Assembly: GCA_033856195.1 (NCBI GenBank)
Contig: JAWVFL010000066.1
Coordinates: forward strand, 1-29,076
DNA from: VRUE01 sp033856195
GTDB lineage: Bacteria; Actinomycetota; Thermoleophilia; Solirubrobacterales; 70-9
Length of the DNA stretch: 29,076 bases
Reading direction: 5' to 3'
A program made the position numbers and the translations under genes. Below the pieces are notes generated by a model, which was not told the origin of the DNA, did not search any database, and worked only from the letters and a program-made list of their open reading frames with translations. Positions 15,269-22,503 of this stretch are shown one piece after another. Within the stretch, counting starts at the first letter, position 1. Each line of letters opens with the position of its first letter.

Positions 15269-15967
15269 ATGGATTCGCCTCCGACTTCGGAGCCGGAGCA
15301 AACACAGTCCGGTACGCAGAGCCTCCCGCGCGCCTACCTCGTGCGCTCTCAGAAAGAGCGTCTCTTGGAGGCGATGTTGCGCGTCGCGGCGGCGAAAGGC
15401 TACGAAGCGACCACCGTCGAGGACGTGATCGAGGTGGCCGGGCTCTCCCGAGACACCTTCGACGAGATGTACGAGGACAAGGCCGCCTGCTTCCTCGAGG
15501 CCTACGACGCCGTCTTCGACGTGCTGGTCGCGCACGTGACCAGCGCCTTCGAGGCGGCCGCCGGCGATCCCTGGCCGGAGCGGATCGCCGCCGGGCTCGG
15601 CGCCCTAGTCGGGCTGCTCTCGATCGAGGCGGGCATCGCCCGCCTCGCAATGGTCGAGGTGACCGCCGCGGGGGACGACGCGCGCGCTCGCTACCGGGCT
15701 GCTCTGGCCCGCTTCACCCCGTTTCTCGAGGAAGGCCGTGACTACGCCACCCAGGGTGGGGAACTGCCGGCGGATACGGCCCGCTTCGCGATCGGCGGCG
15801 CCACCTCGATGATCTTCGACGAGATCCGCGCCGGTCGCGGACCGGAGCTGCGGCGCATCCTCCCCGACCTCGTCTTCGCCGTGCTGATGCCCTACCTGGG
15901 GCCCGAGGAGGCCGAAGACGAGATGCGGCGCGTTACGCGCGAGGAAGGGTCTAGAGAGATTGGGTAG
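15269..15967 (+). CDS. TetR-family transcriptional regulator, divergent from the sugar dehydrogenase
   Basis: 232 aa from ATG 15269. A hydrophilic N-terminus precedes LPRAYLVRSQKERL, a variant of the GRH-PREF arm. The HTH follows (AKGYEATTVEDVIEVAGLSR, DTFDEMYEDKAACFLEAY); its recognition helix DTFDEMY is atypical. Ligand-domain motifs are DPWPERI, ARLAMVEVTAAGD and ILPDLVFAVLMPYLG, so it belongs with the array 1.3 kb upstream, from which the dehydrogenase separates it. The divergent layout suggests it may repress the dehydrogenase, which is inference only. Its last codons and TAG form the left arm of a large inverted repeat. Confidence 0.87.
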   Translation: MDSPPTSEPEQTQSGTQSLPRAYLVRSQKERLLEAMLRVAAAKGYEATTVEDVIEVAGLSRDTFDEMYEDKAACFLEAYDAVFDVLVAHVTSAFEAAAGDPWPERIAAGLGALVGLLSIEAGIARLAMVEVTAAGDDARARYRAALARFTPFLEEGRDYATQGGELPADTARFAIGGATSMIFDEIRAGRGPELRRILPDLVFAVLMPYLGPEEAEDEMRRVTREEGSREIG

Positions 15968-16066
15968 GGGTTCCGCTTAACTTTTTCGGTGGGGCCTGGG
16001 CGGTCTTCCGAGATTGAATCGCCGAAAAAGTACAAGACGCTCCACCCCTACCCAATCTCTCTAGAC
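15949..16066. terminator. 118-bp nested inverted repeat at convergent gene ends
   Basis: Arms 15949-15971 and 16044-16066 are perfect 23-base complements. A second perfect 10-base stem (15980-15989 with 16022-16031, containing TTTTT/AAAAA) lies inside. The TetR stop TAG (15965-15967) is in the left arm and the enoyl-CoA hydratase TAG (16061-16063) in the right arm. It is probably a bidirectional terminator; a MITE-like origin is possible, but no target-site duplication flanks it. Confidence 0.6.
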
Positions 16067-16813
16067 GCCTTGCCCGTGCCGTCCTTCGCCTGAAGCAAAG
16101 CGGGCTGCGCCGCGGACGGCGACGTCGAGTACCTCGCGGCCGAGCTGGTGCTCGAGCGCGATGCCCTCGGCGAGCGGCAGGCCGAAGCCCTCGATCGCGG
16201 CGCGGCGGTCGGCCAGCATCGTCTCCTGCGGGAAGGCGGCGATCCGCTCGGCCAGCTCGAGCGCTCGCTGCAGGTGCTTGCCGGGCTCGACCAGCTCGTT
16301 GACCAGCCCGATGCGGTGCGCCTCCTCGGCCTCCACTGGCCGGCCGGTGAGGATCAGCTCGAGGGCGCGGCCCATACCAATCGTGCGCGGCAACCGCTGG
16401 GTACCGCCGTCGACCAGGGGCACGCCCCAGCGCCGCTCGAAGAGGCCAAAGGTCGACTGCGGGGTGGCGATGCGCATGTCGCACCAGAGCGCCAGCTCCA
16501 CCCCACCGGCCAGGCACCAGCCGTCCACCGCCGCGATCGCCGGCTTCGCCGGGGTGAGGCGGGTCGGCCCCATCGGCCCGTGCGGATGATCGACGTCGAG
16601 GTCCATCGCTTTCAGGTCCGCGCCGGCGCAGAAAGCCTGCCCGCCCGCGCCGGTGAGCACGAGCACCCGCGCCCCCTCGTCGGCCTCGAACTCCACCAGC
16701 CCCTCGCGGAACGCCTCCGCCGCCGCAGCGTCGATCGCATTGCGCCGCTCCGGCCGGTCGATAGTGAGCACGGCCGCAGCACCGACGCGCTCATAACGGA
16801 GCTCTCTACTCAT
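16061..16813 (-). CDS. Enoyl-CoA hydratase/isomerase (crotonase superfamily)
   Basis: 250 aa, typical length. It hydrates trans-2-enoyl-CoA thioesters in fatty-acid or related acyl-CoA catabolism. Oxyanion-hole segments are FCAGADLKAM (about 61-70) and CLAGGVELAL (about 99-108). Both catalytic glutamates of classical hydratases are present: the Glu of GVEL, and a Glu 20 residues later in GLFERRWG. GGTQRLPRTIG also matches. ATG 16813 lies seven bases after TAGCCT on the minus strand, with no ribosome-binding site. The C-terminus (ASGEGRHGQGV) is slightly odd because its codons run into the inverted-repeat arm. The gene stands alone, so pathway assignment is open. Confidence 0.9.
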   Translation of the reverse strand: MSRELRYERVGAAAVLTIDRPERRNAIDAAAAEAFREGLVEFEADEGARVLVLTGAGGQAFCAGADLKAMDLDVDHPHGPMGPTRLTPAKPAIAAVDGWCLAGGVELALWCDMRIATPQSTFGLFERRWGVPLVDGGTQRLPRTIGMGRALELILTGRPVEAEEAHRIGLVNELVEPGKHLQRALELAERIAAFPQETMLADRRAAIEGFGLPLAEGIALEHQLGREVLDVAVRGAARFASGEGRHGQGV

Positions 16814-16820
16814 CGCGCAA

Positions 16821-16826
16821 AGGCTA
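16821..16826 (-). promoter_or_regulatory. Possible leaderless -10 of the enoyl-CoA hydratase gene
   Basis: TAGCCT on the minus strand ends seven bases before ATG 16813. No good -35 is seen. Confidence 0.3.
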
Positions 16827-17371
16827 TGGGAGTGGGCGGGCTAGTTGTTGGACTCACTCACGGGGCACCAACAACGCCCGACTCCCGGCACTGCGTCCCG
16901 GCACGCCGGTCAACGAGGGCAGGAGCTCGCCGACCGAGTTCAACATAGGAATCCCCTCAGACAGATCAGCGTTGTCTGAAGGCGTTGGGTGCGTGGCCGG
17001 CGAGCGCGGGACCAAGCCAGGCAAGGACGCGGTCGGCGCCGCGTGGCAGCGCCGCGCAAGCCGGCGAGGACGCCGCGTGGCGCCGGTCCCCCGCCGCCAG
17101 ACGCGTGCCCAACGCCCCGAAGCCAACGCAAAATGCGACCGGTGGTGACGCTCGGTTGCCTGCCGCGTGCGTAGCCTTCGCACGCTGAAGCTCGTCGCGC
17201 CACCTCCGAGACGTGCTCCGCTTGGCTTCCGCGGACCGCGTCTCTCCCAGTCGCAAGACGAACTTAGCGCGACCCCGAGGGCAGCGCTAGGGGGGCGACG
17301 AAAACGTTCCCGCAAAGTCCGTGAATTGCCCGCATCTCAGAGGCTAGACCGCCGCAGGAGACGGGCGCAGC
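16827..17371. other. Structured intergenic gap without a convincing gene
   Basis: About 545 bases. Inverted repeats seen: GTTGTTGG/CCAACAAC (16844-16851 with 16868-16875); a 7-base TCAGACA/TGTCTGA hairpin with 9-base loop around 16956-16980; and GGCGTTGGG/CCCAACGCC (16981-16989 with 17108-17116). On the minus strand a 96-codon frame (16966-17256, ending GPALAGHAPNAFRQR) and a 30-codon frame after the hairpin (ATG 16947, AGGGG upstream) are open, but codon use is not persuasive and I recognise neither. It could be a decayed insertion, an RNA gene or a long regulatory region. Confidence 0.4.
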
Positions 17372-17377
17372 TACCCT
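17372..17377 (+). promoter_or_regulatory. Leaderless-type -10 of metF
   Basis: TACCCT ends seven bases before GTG 17385. No clear -35 or ribosome-binding site. Confidence 0.4.
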
Positions 17378-17384
17378 TGCGCTC

Positions 17385-18302
17385 GTGCGCATAGACGAGA
17401 TCATCGCTGCCAAAGCGCCGACCTTCTCGGTCGAGTTCTTTCCGCCGAAGACGGCGGAGTCACGGGCGGAGCTGTTTGCCACGGCACGCTCGCTGCGTGA
17501 GCTGGAGCCCGATTTCGTCTCGGTGACCTACGGTGCCGGCGGCTCGACCCGAGACGGCACGGTCGAGGTCACGCGCGAGCTGAGGGACGAGCTCGGCTAC
17601 GAGACGATGGCGCACCTGAGCTGCGTCGGCGAGACGAGCGAGGGCCTGGCCGAGACGCTGGACCAGATCGCCGCGGCGGGGATCGAGAACGTCTTCGCGC
17701 TGCGCGGCGACCCCCCGCGGGGCCAGGAGGACTTCGTCCAGCCCGAGGGAGGCCTGGGCAGCGCCGCCGAGCTGGCCGCCTTCATCGGCTCGCGCTGGCA
17801 GTTCACCGTCGGTGGCGCCTGCTTCCCCGAGGTCCATCCCGAGGCGCCCGACCTCGACACCGACCTGGCCTACCTGAAGACCAAGGTCGAGGCGGGCGCT
17901 TCCTTCCTGATCACACAGCTCTTCTTCGACAATCAGGTCTACTTCGACTTCGTCGCGGCCGCCCGCGCGGCCGGGATCGACGTGCCGATCATCGCCGGGG
18001 TCATCCCGGTGGCCAGCTTCGCCCAGACGAAGCGCATCTGCGATCTCTGCGACGCCTCGATCCCGCCTCGCCTCGAAGCTGCGTTCGCGGCTGCCGGCGG
18101 AGACGAGAAAGCCGAGTTCGAGCTGGGCGTCGCCTACGCCGCCCAGCAGTGCTCCGAGCTGCTGCTCGGCGGCGCGCCGGGCATCCACTTCTACGCGCTC
18201 AACCGCGCGCCGGCGACGCGAGCGGTATTGGGCGCACTGCGCGCCGCCCGACCCTGGGAGCGGGGGCACGACGACAGCGACGACTTGGCCAGGTCTCTCT
18301 GA
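17385..18302 (+). CDS. metF: Methylenetetrahydrofolate reductase
   Basis: 305 aa, the usual bacterial length. It reduces 5,10-methylene-THF to 5-methyl-THF with FAD, providing the methyl group for methionine synthesis. Family motifs appear in order: FSVEFFPPKT (about 14-23, with the catalytic Glu), SVTYGAGGSTRDGT (about 46-59), AHLSCVG, NVFALRGDPP (with the conserved folate-binding Asp), GGACFPEVHPEAPD, FLITQLFFDNQVYF and PIIAGVIPV. GTG 17385 follows TACCCT by seven bases. The DUF3105 gene begins 19 bases after its stop and may be cotranscribed, with no functional link evident. Confidence 0.95.
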   Translation: MRIDEIIAAKAPTFSVEFFPPKTAESRAELFATARSLRELEPDFVSVTYGAGGSTRDGTVEVTRELRDELGYETMAHLSCVGETSEGLAETLDQIAAAGIENVFALRGDPPRGQEDFVQPEGGLGSAAELAAFIGSRWQFTVGGACFPEVHPEAPDLDTDLAYLKTKVEAGASFLITQLFFDNQVYFDFVAAARAAGIDVPIIAGVIPVASFAQTKRICDLCDASIPPRLEAAFAAAGGDEKAEFELGVAYAAQQCSELLLGGAPGIHFYALNRAPATRAVLGALRAARPWERGHDDSDDLARSL

Positions 18303-18321
18303 GTAAACTGAGCGGCGGCTA

Positions 18322-19104
18322 ATGGCTAATCGCAGGGAGGAAGAGAGGGAGCGACTTCGCCAGGCCCGGCAGGAACGCGAGAAGAACCAAGCCGGGTCGG
18401 AGAAACGTCGCCTGATGATCGGCTACGGGGCCGCCGGCTTGGTTGGCCTTGCGGTCCTGATCGGGATCGTCGTCGTCATCGTCTCGGCCGCCAGCAAGAA
18501 CGACAGCGGCAACGCGCACATCAACCAGCAGTCGGGCTCGACCAATGGAATCCAGCCAGACGACCGCAGCGGCACCACGCCTGCCCCCGTGAAGGTCTCC
18601 GACCTGAAAGAGGCGGCGAAAAAGGCAGACTGCGACCTTCGCCTCAACCTCCCCGAAGAGGGCCACGAACACATCCCGCCGACGGCGGCGACGCCCGAAT
18701 ACAAAACGAACCCGCCGACCTCTGGCAATCACGTCGAACCGCCCTATCAGCAGGCCGACGGCGCCTACCGCGAAATGCCGGCGGAACTCGACATCGTCCA
18801 CTCGCTCGAGCACGGCCGGATGGAGATCCAATACTCCCCGGACCTGTCCGAGAGCGCGCAGCTGGAACTGATCGGGCTCTACGACTCGCTCTACGGGGCG
18901 ACCCTGCTCTTCCCGAACGAGAACATGCCCTACGAAGTCGCGGCGACGACGTGGCACAACCTGATCGGCTGCAACGAATACAAGGGCACGATCACACTCG
19001 ACGCGATTCGCGACTTCGGCAAAAAGACCTGGGGCAGTGCCCGGGAGCCCGCCGAAGGCTTCCCGTTCACCGGGCCGACCCCGGTCGAACCGACCGTCAA
19101 CTAG
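18322..19104 (+). CDS. DUF3105 membrane-anchored protein
   Basis: 260 aa. A charged cytoplasmic N-terminus (1-30, Glu/Arg-rich, coiled-coil-like) leads to one transmembrane helix (about 31-57), giving an extracellular C-terminal domain. The DUF3105 signature is clear: YKTNPPTSGNH, then GAYREMP and DIVHSLEHGRMEIQY, whose conserved His and Glu could bind metal. Two Cys (in KADCDLR and NLIGCNEY) may form a disulfide. The function of the domain is not established. The 3' end overlaps the convergent acyltransferase gene by 8 bases; a small CGGTCG-AAC-CGACCG hairpin (19082-19096) sits just inside. Confidence 0.88.
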   Translation: MANRREEERERLRQARQEREKNQAGSEKRRLMIGYGAAGLVGLAVLIGIVVVIVSAASKNDSGNAHINQQSGSTNGIQPDDRSGTTPAPVKVSDLKEAAKKADCDLRLNLPEEGHEHIPPTAATPEYKTNPPTSGNHVEPPYQQADGAYREMPAELDIVHSLEHGRMEIQYSPDLSESAQLELIGLYDSLYGATLLFPNENMPYEVAATTWHNLIGCNEYKGTITLDAIRDFGKKTWGSAREPAEGFPFTGPTPVEPTVN

Positions 19105-20065
19105 CCCGGTAGGCGGGAAAGAAGCCGCCGGCATCGCGGCTGCCCGAGAGCCGGGCACAGGCGGCGGGGTCGGCGACGAGCTCAGAGGTGCGCCAGGGCA
19201 GCTCGCGGTTGGCGAAGCCGCGCTTGAACTCCTCGAGACGGTCGCCGCGGGCGATGCCGCCGCCGAGGTTGAGCGGCAGCCCCAGCTCGGCGGCGAGCTC
19301 GACCAGCGAGGCGACGACGTTCTTCATCGGCGAGTCGCGGAGGTGCGAGTTGGCGCTGCCGCTGAGGTAGTAGTGGAGGTAGCCGTCGCTTTCCGCCGCG
19401 ATCGAGGCGGCGGCCACGGCATCGCCCTCGGGTGCGCCGGCGAGCGCCAGCCAGGTGCGCGGGAATTCGAGGATGCGCTCGAAGTACTCGGCCCCGAAGA
19501 AGTAGCGCTCGGCGGCGCCGGTGCGACGCATCGTCTGCTCATAGGCGGCGAGAAAGCCGGCGCGTTCGGCGGCGCTCGTCTCGGGACCGGGGACGAGGCT
19601 CAGCCGGTAGCCGCGGCGCAGGTTCTTGTTGATCTGGTTGCGGTCGCTGCCCCGGCTCTTCGCCGGCAGCGCCGGGTCGGCGACCTGGACCACGTTGCGC
19701 TCGCTGGCTCCGAGCAGCGGCGGCTCGCCGAGCGTGTGCCGCAGAAAGATCGTGACCAGGCCGGTGGCGGAGAAGTCGATCGTTCCCGGGTCGATGGCCG
19801 CATCCGAGATTGACCCCATCCGAGTGTGGTCGATGTCGGATGCGACGCCGGGGTAGCCATAGGGGGAGATCGCGTCGCGCTCTGGGCCGTCGCCGATCTC
19901 GCGGACGACCAGCGGCGCCAGCAACTCCAGCTCGCCGGCGACGATGCGAAGCGTGTGGGTGACGCCTTCGGCGTCGAGGAACTGACGCGAGCGGAAGAAC
20001 TCCTCGCTGGCCGTGGCTTCCCCGCGATCCTCGAGCAGCTCGGCTCGGGCGCTCGGCTCGTTCAC
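19097..20065 (-). CDS. FemAB-like/GNAT-fold acyltransferase
   Basis: 322 aa from GTG 20065, whose GTGA overlaps the stop of the upstream GNAT gene. The features fit the FemAB/Acetyltransf_6 family: a first half ending RNQINKNLRRGYRL, then AAYEQTMRRTGAAERYFFG with YFERIL, and a second half with HYYLSGS and SPMKNVVASLVELAAELGLP followed by NLGGG and LEEFKRGFANRE. Related enzymes transfer amino-acyl or acyl groups to peptidoglycan or surface polysaccharides; the donor here is unknown. Position at the edge of the polysaccharide cluster, coupled to a second acyltransferase, suggests envelope or glycan modification. Confidence 0.8.
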   Translation of the reverse strand: MNEPSARAELLEDRGEATASEEFFRSRQFLDAEGVTHTLRIVAGELELLAPLVVREIGDGPERDAISPYGYPGVASDIDHTRMGSISDAAIDPGTIDFSATGLVTIFLRHTLGEPPLLGASERNVVQVADPALPAKSRGSDRNQINKNLRRGYRLSLVPGPETSAAERAGFLAAYEQTMRRTGAAERYFFGAEYFERILEFPRTWLALAGAPEGDAVAAASIAAESDGYLHYYLSGSANSHLRDSPMKNVVASLVELAAELGLPLNLGGGIARGDRLEEFKRGFANRELPWRTSELVADPAACARLSGSRDAGGFFPAYRAS

Positions 20066-20610
20066 GCCAGCAGGTCCGCCGCGGCGGCGTGGAACTCGTC
20101 CGGGAGGACGCCCCAGACCTCGCAGTCGTCCGCCGGTGCGCCCTCTCGGCGCAGGTGAGCGCGCATCGTCCCCTCCTGCTTCCAGCCCAGGCTGGCGACC
20201 GTCTTCTTCGCCACCTCGTTGCGGGCGGGAATGCGACCGTAGACGCGGTGGGCGCCGAACTCGTCGAAGGCCTTGGCCAGGGTCAGCGCCTCGGCGCGCC
20301 GGCCGACGCCCTTGCCGCGCACGTCGTCGCCGATCAGGGCGCCGAGCTCGGGCGCCGTCTGGCGAAAGAGGCCGTAAAGGGCCGTAAAGCCGACCGGCTG
20401 GTCATATCCCTCGACCACGATCGCGTACTTACGGTCCTCGCCCGTGTCGTTCATCGCCCGACCGACCCAGGCCTCCGCTTCGGCCTCGGAGAACCCGTCC
20501 CGCTGCTCCATCAGCGTCTCCGTCGCCTCCGGGTTGTTGAACCAGCGGTGCACAGCGGCGGCATCGCCGGGCTCGAACGGGCGCAGGGATACTTCGGGAC
20601 GGTCGCTCAC
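20062..20610 (-). CDS. GNAT-family N-acetyltransferase (RimJ/RimL-like)
   Basis: 182 aa from GTG 20610, seven bases after TAGGGT. The open frame extends to 20676, but that would read through a perfect hairpin, and the family start is VSLRPFEPGDAAAVHRW. GNAT motifs: KYAIVVEGYDQPVGFTALYG (beta strands), then the acetyl-CoA loop DDVRGKGVGRRAEALTLAKA and HRVYGRIPARNEVAKKTVAS with LGWKQEGTMR, the typical RimJ/RimL C-terminal pattern. The substrate could be a nucleotide-linked amino sugar, a protein N-terminus or a small molecule. It is coupled to the FemAB-like gene by a 4-base overlap. Confidence 0.87.
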   Translation of the reverse strand: MSDRPEVSLRPFEPGDAAAVHRWFNNPEATETLMEQRDGFSEAEAEAWVGRAMNDTGEDRKYAIVVEGYDQPVGFTALYGLFRQTAPELGALIGDDVRGKGVGRRAEALTLAKAFDEFGAHRVYGRIPARNEVAKKTVASLGWKQEGTMRAHLRREGAPADDCEVWGVLPDEFHAAAADLLA

Positions 20611-20617
20611 GGCGAAA

Positions 20618-20623
20618 ACCCTA
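20618..20623 (-). promoter_or_regulatory. Leaderless-type -10 of the GNAT gene
   Basis: TAGGGT on the minus strand ends seven bases before GTG 20610. The nearest -35-like element (TTGCAC) is 20 bases upstream and falls in the hairpin arm. Confidence 0.4.
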
Positions 20624-20642
20624 CGGCGTCTCCCCGCTCCAA

Positions 20643-20687
20643 GGTGCAACGTCTTGTCCCCCCACCACGGGGACAAGACGTTGCACC
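20643..20687 (-). terminator. Perfect 19-bp hairpin after the sugar transferase gene
   Basis: Arms 20643-20661 and 20669-20687 are perfect complements around a 7-base loop, beginning 5 bases after the sugar transferase stop. There is no T-run. It separates this gene from the GNAT gene downstream and fits a terminator; its closeness to the GNAT promoter also allows an operator role. Confidence 0.6.
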
Positions 20688-20691
20688 CCGA

Positions 20692-21255
20692 TTAGTCGGG
20701 GGCGAGGCCATGGCCGGTGATCAGGAGCCAGAGGGTTTTGAGCAGGATGCGGGCGTCCAAGGCGGCGCTGCGGTGGTCTACATACCAGACGTCCAGCTCG
20801 ATTCTCTCCTCCCAGGGGATGCCGGCACGGCCCTGGACCTGGGCCCAGCCGGTGATGCCGGGGCGGACCTCGTGGCGGCGATGCTGGCGCTGCGTGTAGT
20901 CGATCACCTGGGCGGGGATCGTCGGGCGCGGGCCGACGATCGCCATCTCTCCGCGCAGTACGTTGAGTAGGTTGGGGATCTCATCGAGCGAAGTGCGGCG
21001 CAGTACGCGGCCGGCGGCGGTGACGCGGGGGTCGTCGCGGGTGACGACTGTGCCGACGCCGATCGGATCCGAGCCTTCCACCATCGTGCGCAACTTCAGC
21101 ATCTCGAACTCCTCGCCATTGAGACCAACGCGGCGCTGGCGGTAGAACACCGGACCGCGGCTTCCCAGCCTGATCGCAATTGCAGCAAGCAGCAACACGG
21201 GCGACAGGACGGTGAGGGCGAGCGCTGCAATGGCTATGTCCAAAATTCTGGGCAT
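20692..21255 (-). CDS. Undecaprenyl-phosphate sugar-1-phosphate transferase (initiating enzyme)
   Basis: 187 aa, the short PglC-like form consisting only of the bacterial sugar transferase domain. It moves a sugar-1-phosphate from a UDP-sugar to the lipid carrier, starting repeat-unit synthesis. An N-terminal membrane helix (about 5-28) is followed by GPVFYRQRRVGLNGEEFEML and KLRTM, the DEIPNLLNVLRGEMAIVGPR core, VRPGITGWAQVQGR and ELDVWYVD, all hallmark motifs. The larger multi-helix N-terminal half of WbaP-type enzymes is absent. It lies downstream of three glycosyltransferase genes' worth of assembly functions but is separated from its neighbours on both sides by hairpins. Confidence 0.93.
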   Translation of the reverse strand: MPRILDIAIAALALTVLSPVLLLAAIAIRLGSRGPVFYRQRRVGLNGEEFEMLKLRTMVEGSDPIGVGTVVTRDDPRVTAAGRVLRRTSLDEIPNLLNVLRGEMAIVGPRPTIPAQVIDYTQRQHRRHEVRPGITGWAQVQGRAGIPWEERIELDVWYVDHRSAALDARILLKTLWLLITGHGLAPD

Positions 21256-21263
21256 TTGCCTAC

Positions 21264-21366
21264 CGATGACGCATCGTGACCAAGCAGATCAAGGACGCAG
21301 GGAGCGTGGCGTGCTGCACGCGAGCGACCGAGGACGCCGATATGCGCCGGTCACGATGCGTCATCG
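21264..21366 (-). terminator. 18-bp inverted repeat with structured loop after the GT2 gene
   Basis: Arms 21264-21281 and 21349-21366 are perfect complements enclosing 67 bases, within which GCGTG-CTG-CACGC forms another small stem. The stop of the GT2 gene (21361-21363) lies in the right arm, and the left arm ends 9 bases before the sugar transferase ATG. It could be a terminator or an intergenic processing or attenuation element within the operon. Confidence 0.55.
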
Positions 21367-22491
21367 CGTTCCCGGCGCCTTCTCCCAGGCCCCAACGGGC
21401 GGTCCCCGGCGGAAGCGATCCCATAGGCCGGCGGCGATCGAGAGGGTCGTCATCGCGTAGTAGCGGGCGATGCGCAGCGGCCCAACCGGAAAGCTGCCGC
21501 CGAGCAGGGCGGCAGCGATCAGGGCGAGCTGGATCCCGTAGGTGACGACGTAGACGCCGCCGCTGCCGAGCAGGGCGAGGTTGGTGAGGAAGGCGATCAG
21601 GTGGAGGAACGGCGTCAGATAGCGCAGCAGGCGGTGGGAGAACAGCTCGAAGGCGTAGAGGGACGAGTAGCCGCGCGGGGAGATCATCCGCTCGCCGACG
21701 ACGATGTCCCAGAGGCCGACCATCATCCGCCGTTTGCGGGCGAACTCGCCCTCCATCGTCGGCACCATCTTCTCCTCGGCCTGGGCCGCGGACACGTAGA
21801 GGGAGCGCTTGCCGCGCTTTGCCAGGGCAAAGGGAAAGGAGAGGTCGTGGCTCCCCGACGGGGCCAGCGGCAGGTAGTCGTCGGCGCGCACGGCGTAGAT
21901 CGCCCCATTGCCGGCGGTGATTCCCGCCAGCGAGGACTCCATCTCACGCACCGCCATCTCATAGCGCCAGTAGGCGCCCTCGAGATTGTCGCCGTCGGCG
22001 TCGAGGAAGCGCACCTGGCCGCAGGCGTAGGCGACCTTGGCGTCGGCAAAGGGGGCGACGAGCTTGTGCAGCGCGTCGGCGTTCCAGGAGCTGTTGGCGT
22101 CGGAGAAGGCGAGGATCTCACCGGAGGCGCGCTCGGCGGCGGCGTTCTGTGCGGCGAGCTTGCCGCCGCGGGGAAGCTCCAGGACGAGGTCGGCTCCGGC
22201 AGCGCGGGCGCGCTCGGCGGTGGCGTCGTAGGAGCCGTCGGAGGCGACGATCAGCTCCAGGCGCTCGCGCGGGTAGTCGAGCGCGAGCGCGTTGGCGACC
22301 TTCGTCTCGATCACCTCCTCCTCGTCGTAGGCGGCGACGATCAGGGAGACGCGTGGCAGCTCGTCTTGTGAGGACGCGGATGGCACCGGTGGGGAGCGAC
22401 GCAGCGCAAGCAGGACGTGCAGAAGCAGCGGATAACCGAGGTGTGTGTAGACGATCAGGCCGGCGCTGAGCCAGAAGAGGAAGGCGAGCAC
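21361..22491 (-). CDS. Membrane glycosyltransferase, family 2
   Basis: 376 aa from GTG 22491. One N-terminal helix (about 1-30), a cytoplasmic GT-A domain (about 45-280) and three C-terminal helices (about 285-365) match processive or membrane GT2 enzymes. Motifs: VSLIVAAYDEEEVI, ELIVASDGSYDAT (nucleotide-binding Asp), AFSDANSSW at the DxD position (here DAN), GNGAIYAVR (acceptor region) and RKRRMMVGLW in place of QxxRW. The altered last motif suggests single-sugar addition rather than processive synthesis, as an inference. The start is 7 bases after the GT4 stop, so the two are probably cotranscribed. Confidence 0.88.
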   Translation of the reverse strand: MLAFLFWLSAGLIVYTHLGYPLLLHVLLALRRSPPVPSASSQDELPRVSLIVAAYDEEEVIETKVANALALDYPRERLELIVASDGSYDATAERARAAGADLVLELPRGGKLAAQNAAAERASGEILAFSDANSSWNADALHKLVAPFADAKVAYACGQVRFLDADGDNLEGAYWRYEMAVREMESSLAGITAGNGAIYAVRADDYLPLAPSGSHDLSFPFALAKRGKRSLYVSAAQAEEKMVPTMEGEFARKRRMMVGLWDIVVGERMISPRGYSSLYAFELFSHRLLRYLTPFLHLIAFLTNLALLGSGGVYVVTYGIQLALIAAALLGGSFPVGPLRIARYYAMTTLSIAAGLWDRFRRGPPVGAWEKAPGTR

Positions 22492-22497
22492 GCGGCG

Positions 22498-22503
22498 ATT
22501 ATC
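22498..22503 (-). promoter_or_regulatory. Leaderless-type -10 (GATAAT) of the GT2 gene
   Basis: GATAAT on the minus strand ends six bases before GTG 22491 and overlaps the stop codon of the GT4 gene. The same GATAATCGCC string precedes the GT4 start. Confidence 0.4.

Noticed and set aside
15949..16066. Calling the nested inverted repeat an insertion sequence or proven MITE
   Set aside because: No target-site duplication is visible at its borders (AGGG on the left, CGCC on the right) and no second copy exists in this window.
16844..16875. Stem GTTGTTGG/CCAACAAC considered as part of a tRNA
   Set aside because: No acceptor stem, T-loop or anticodon arm could be arranged around it.
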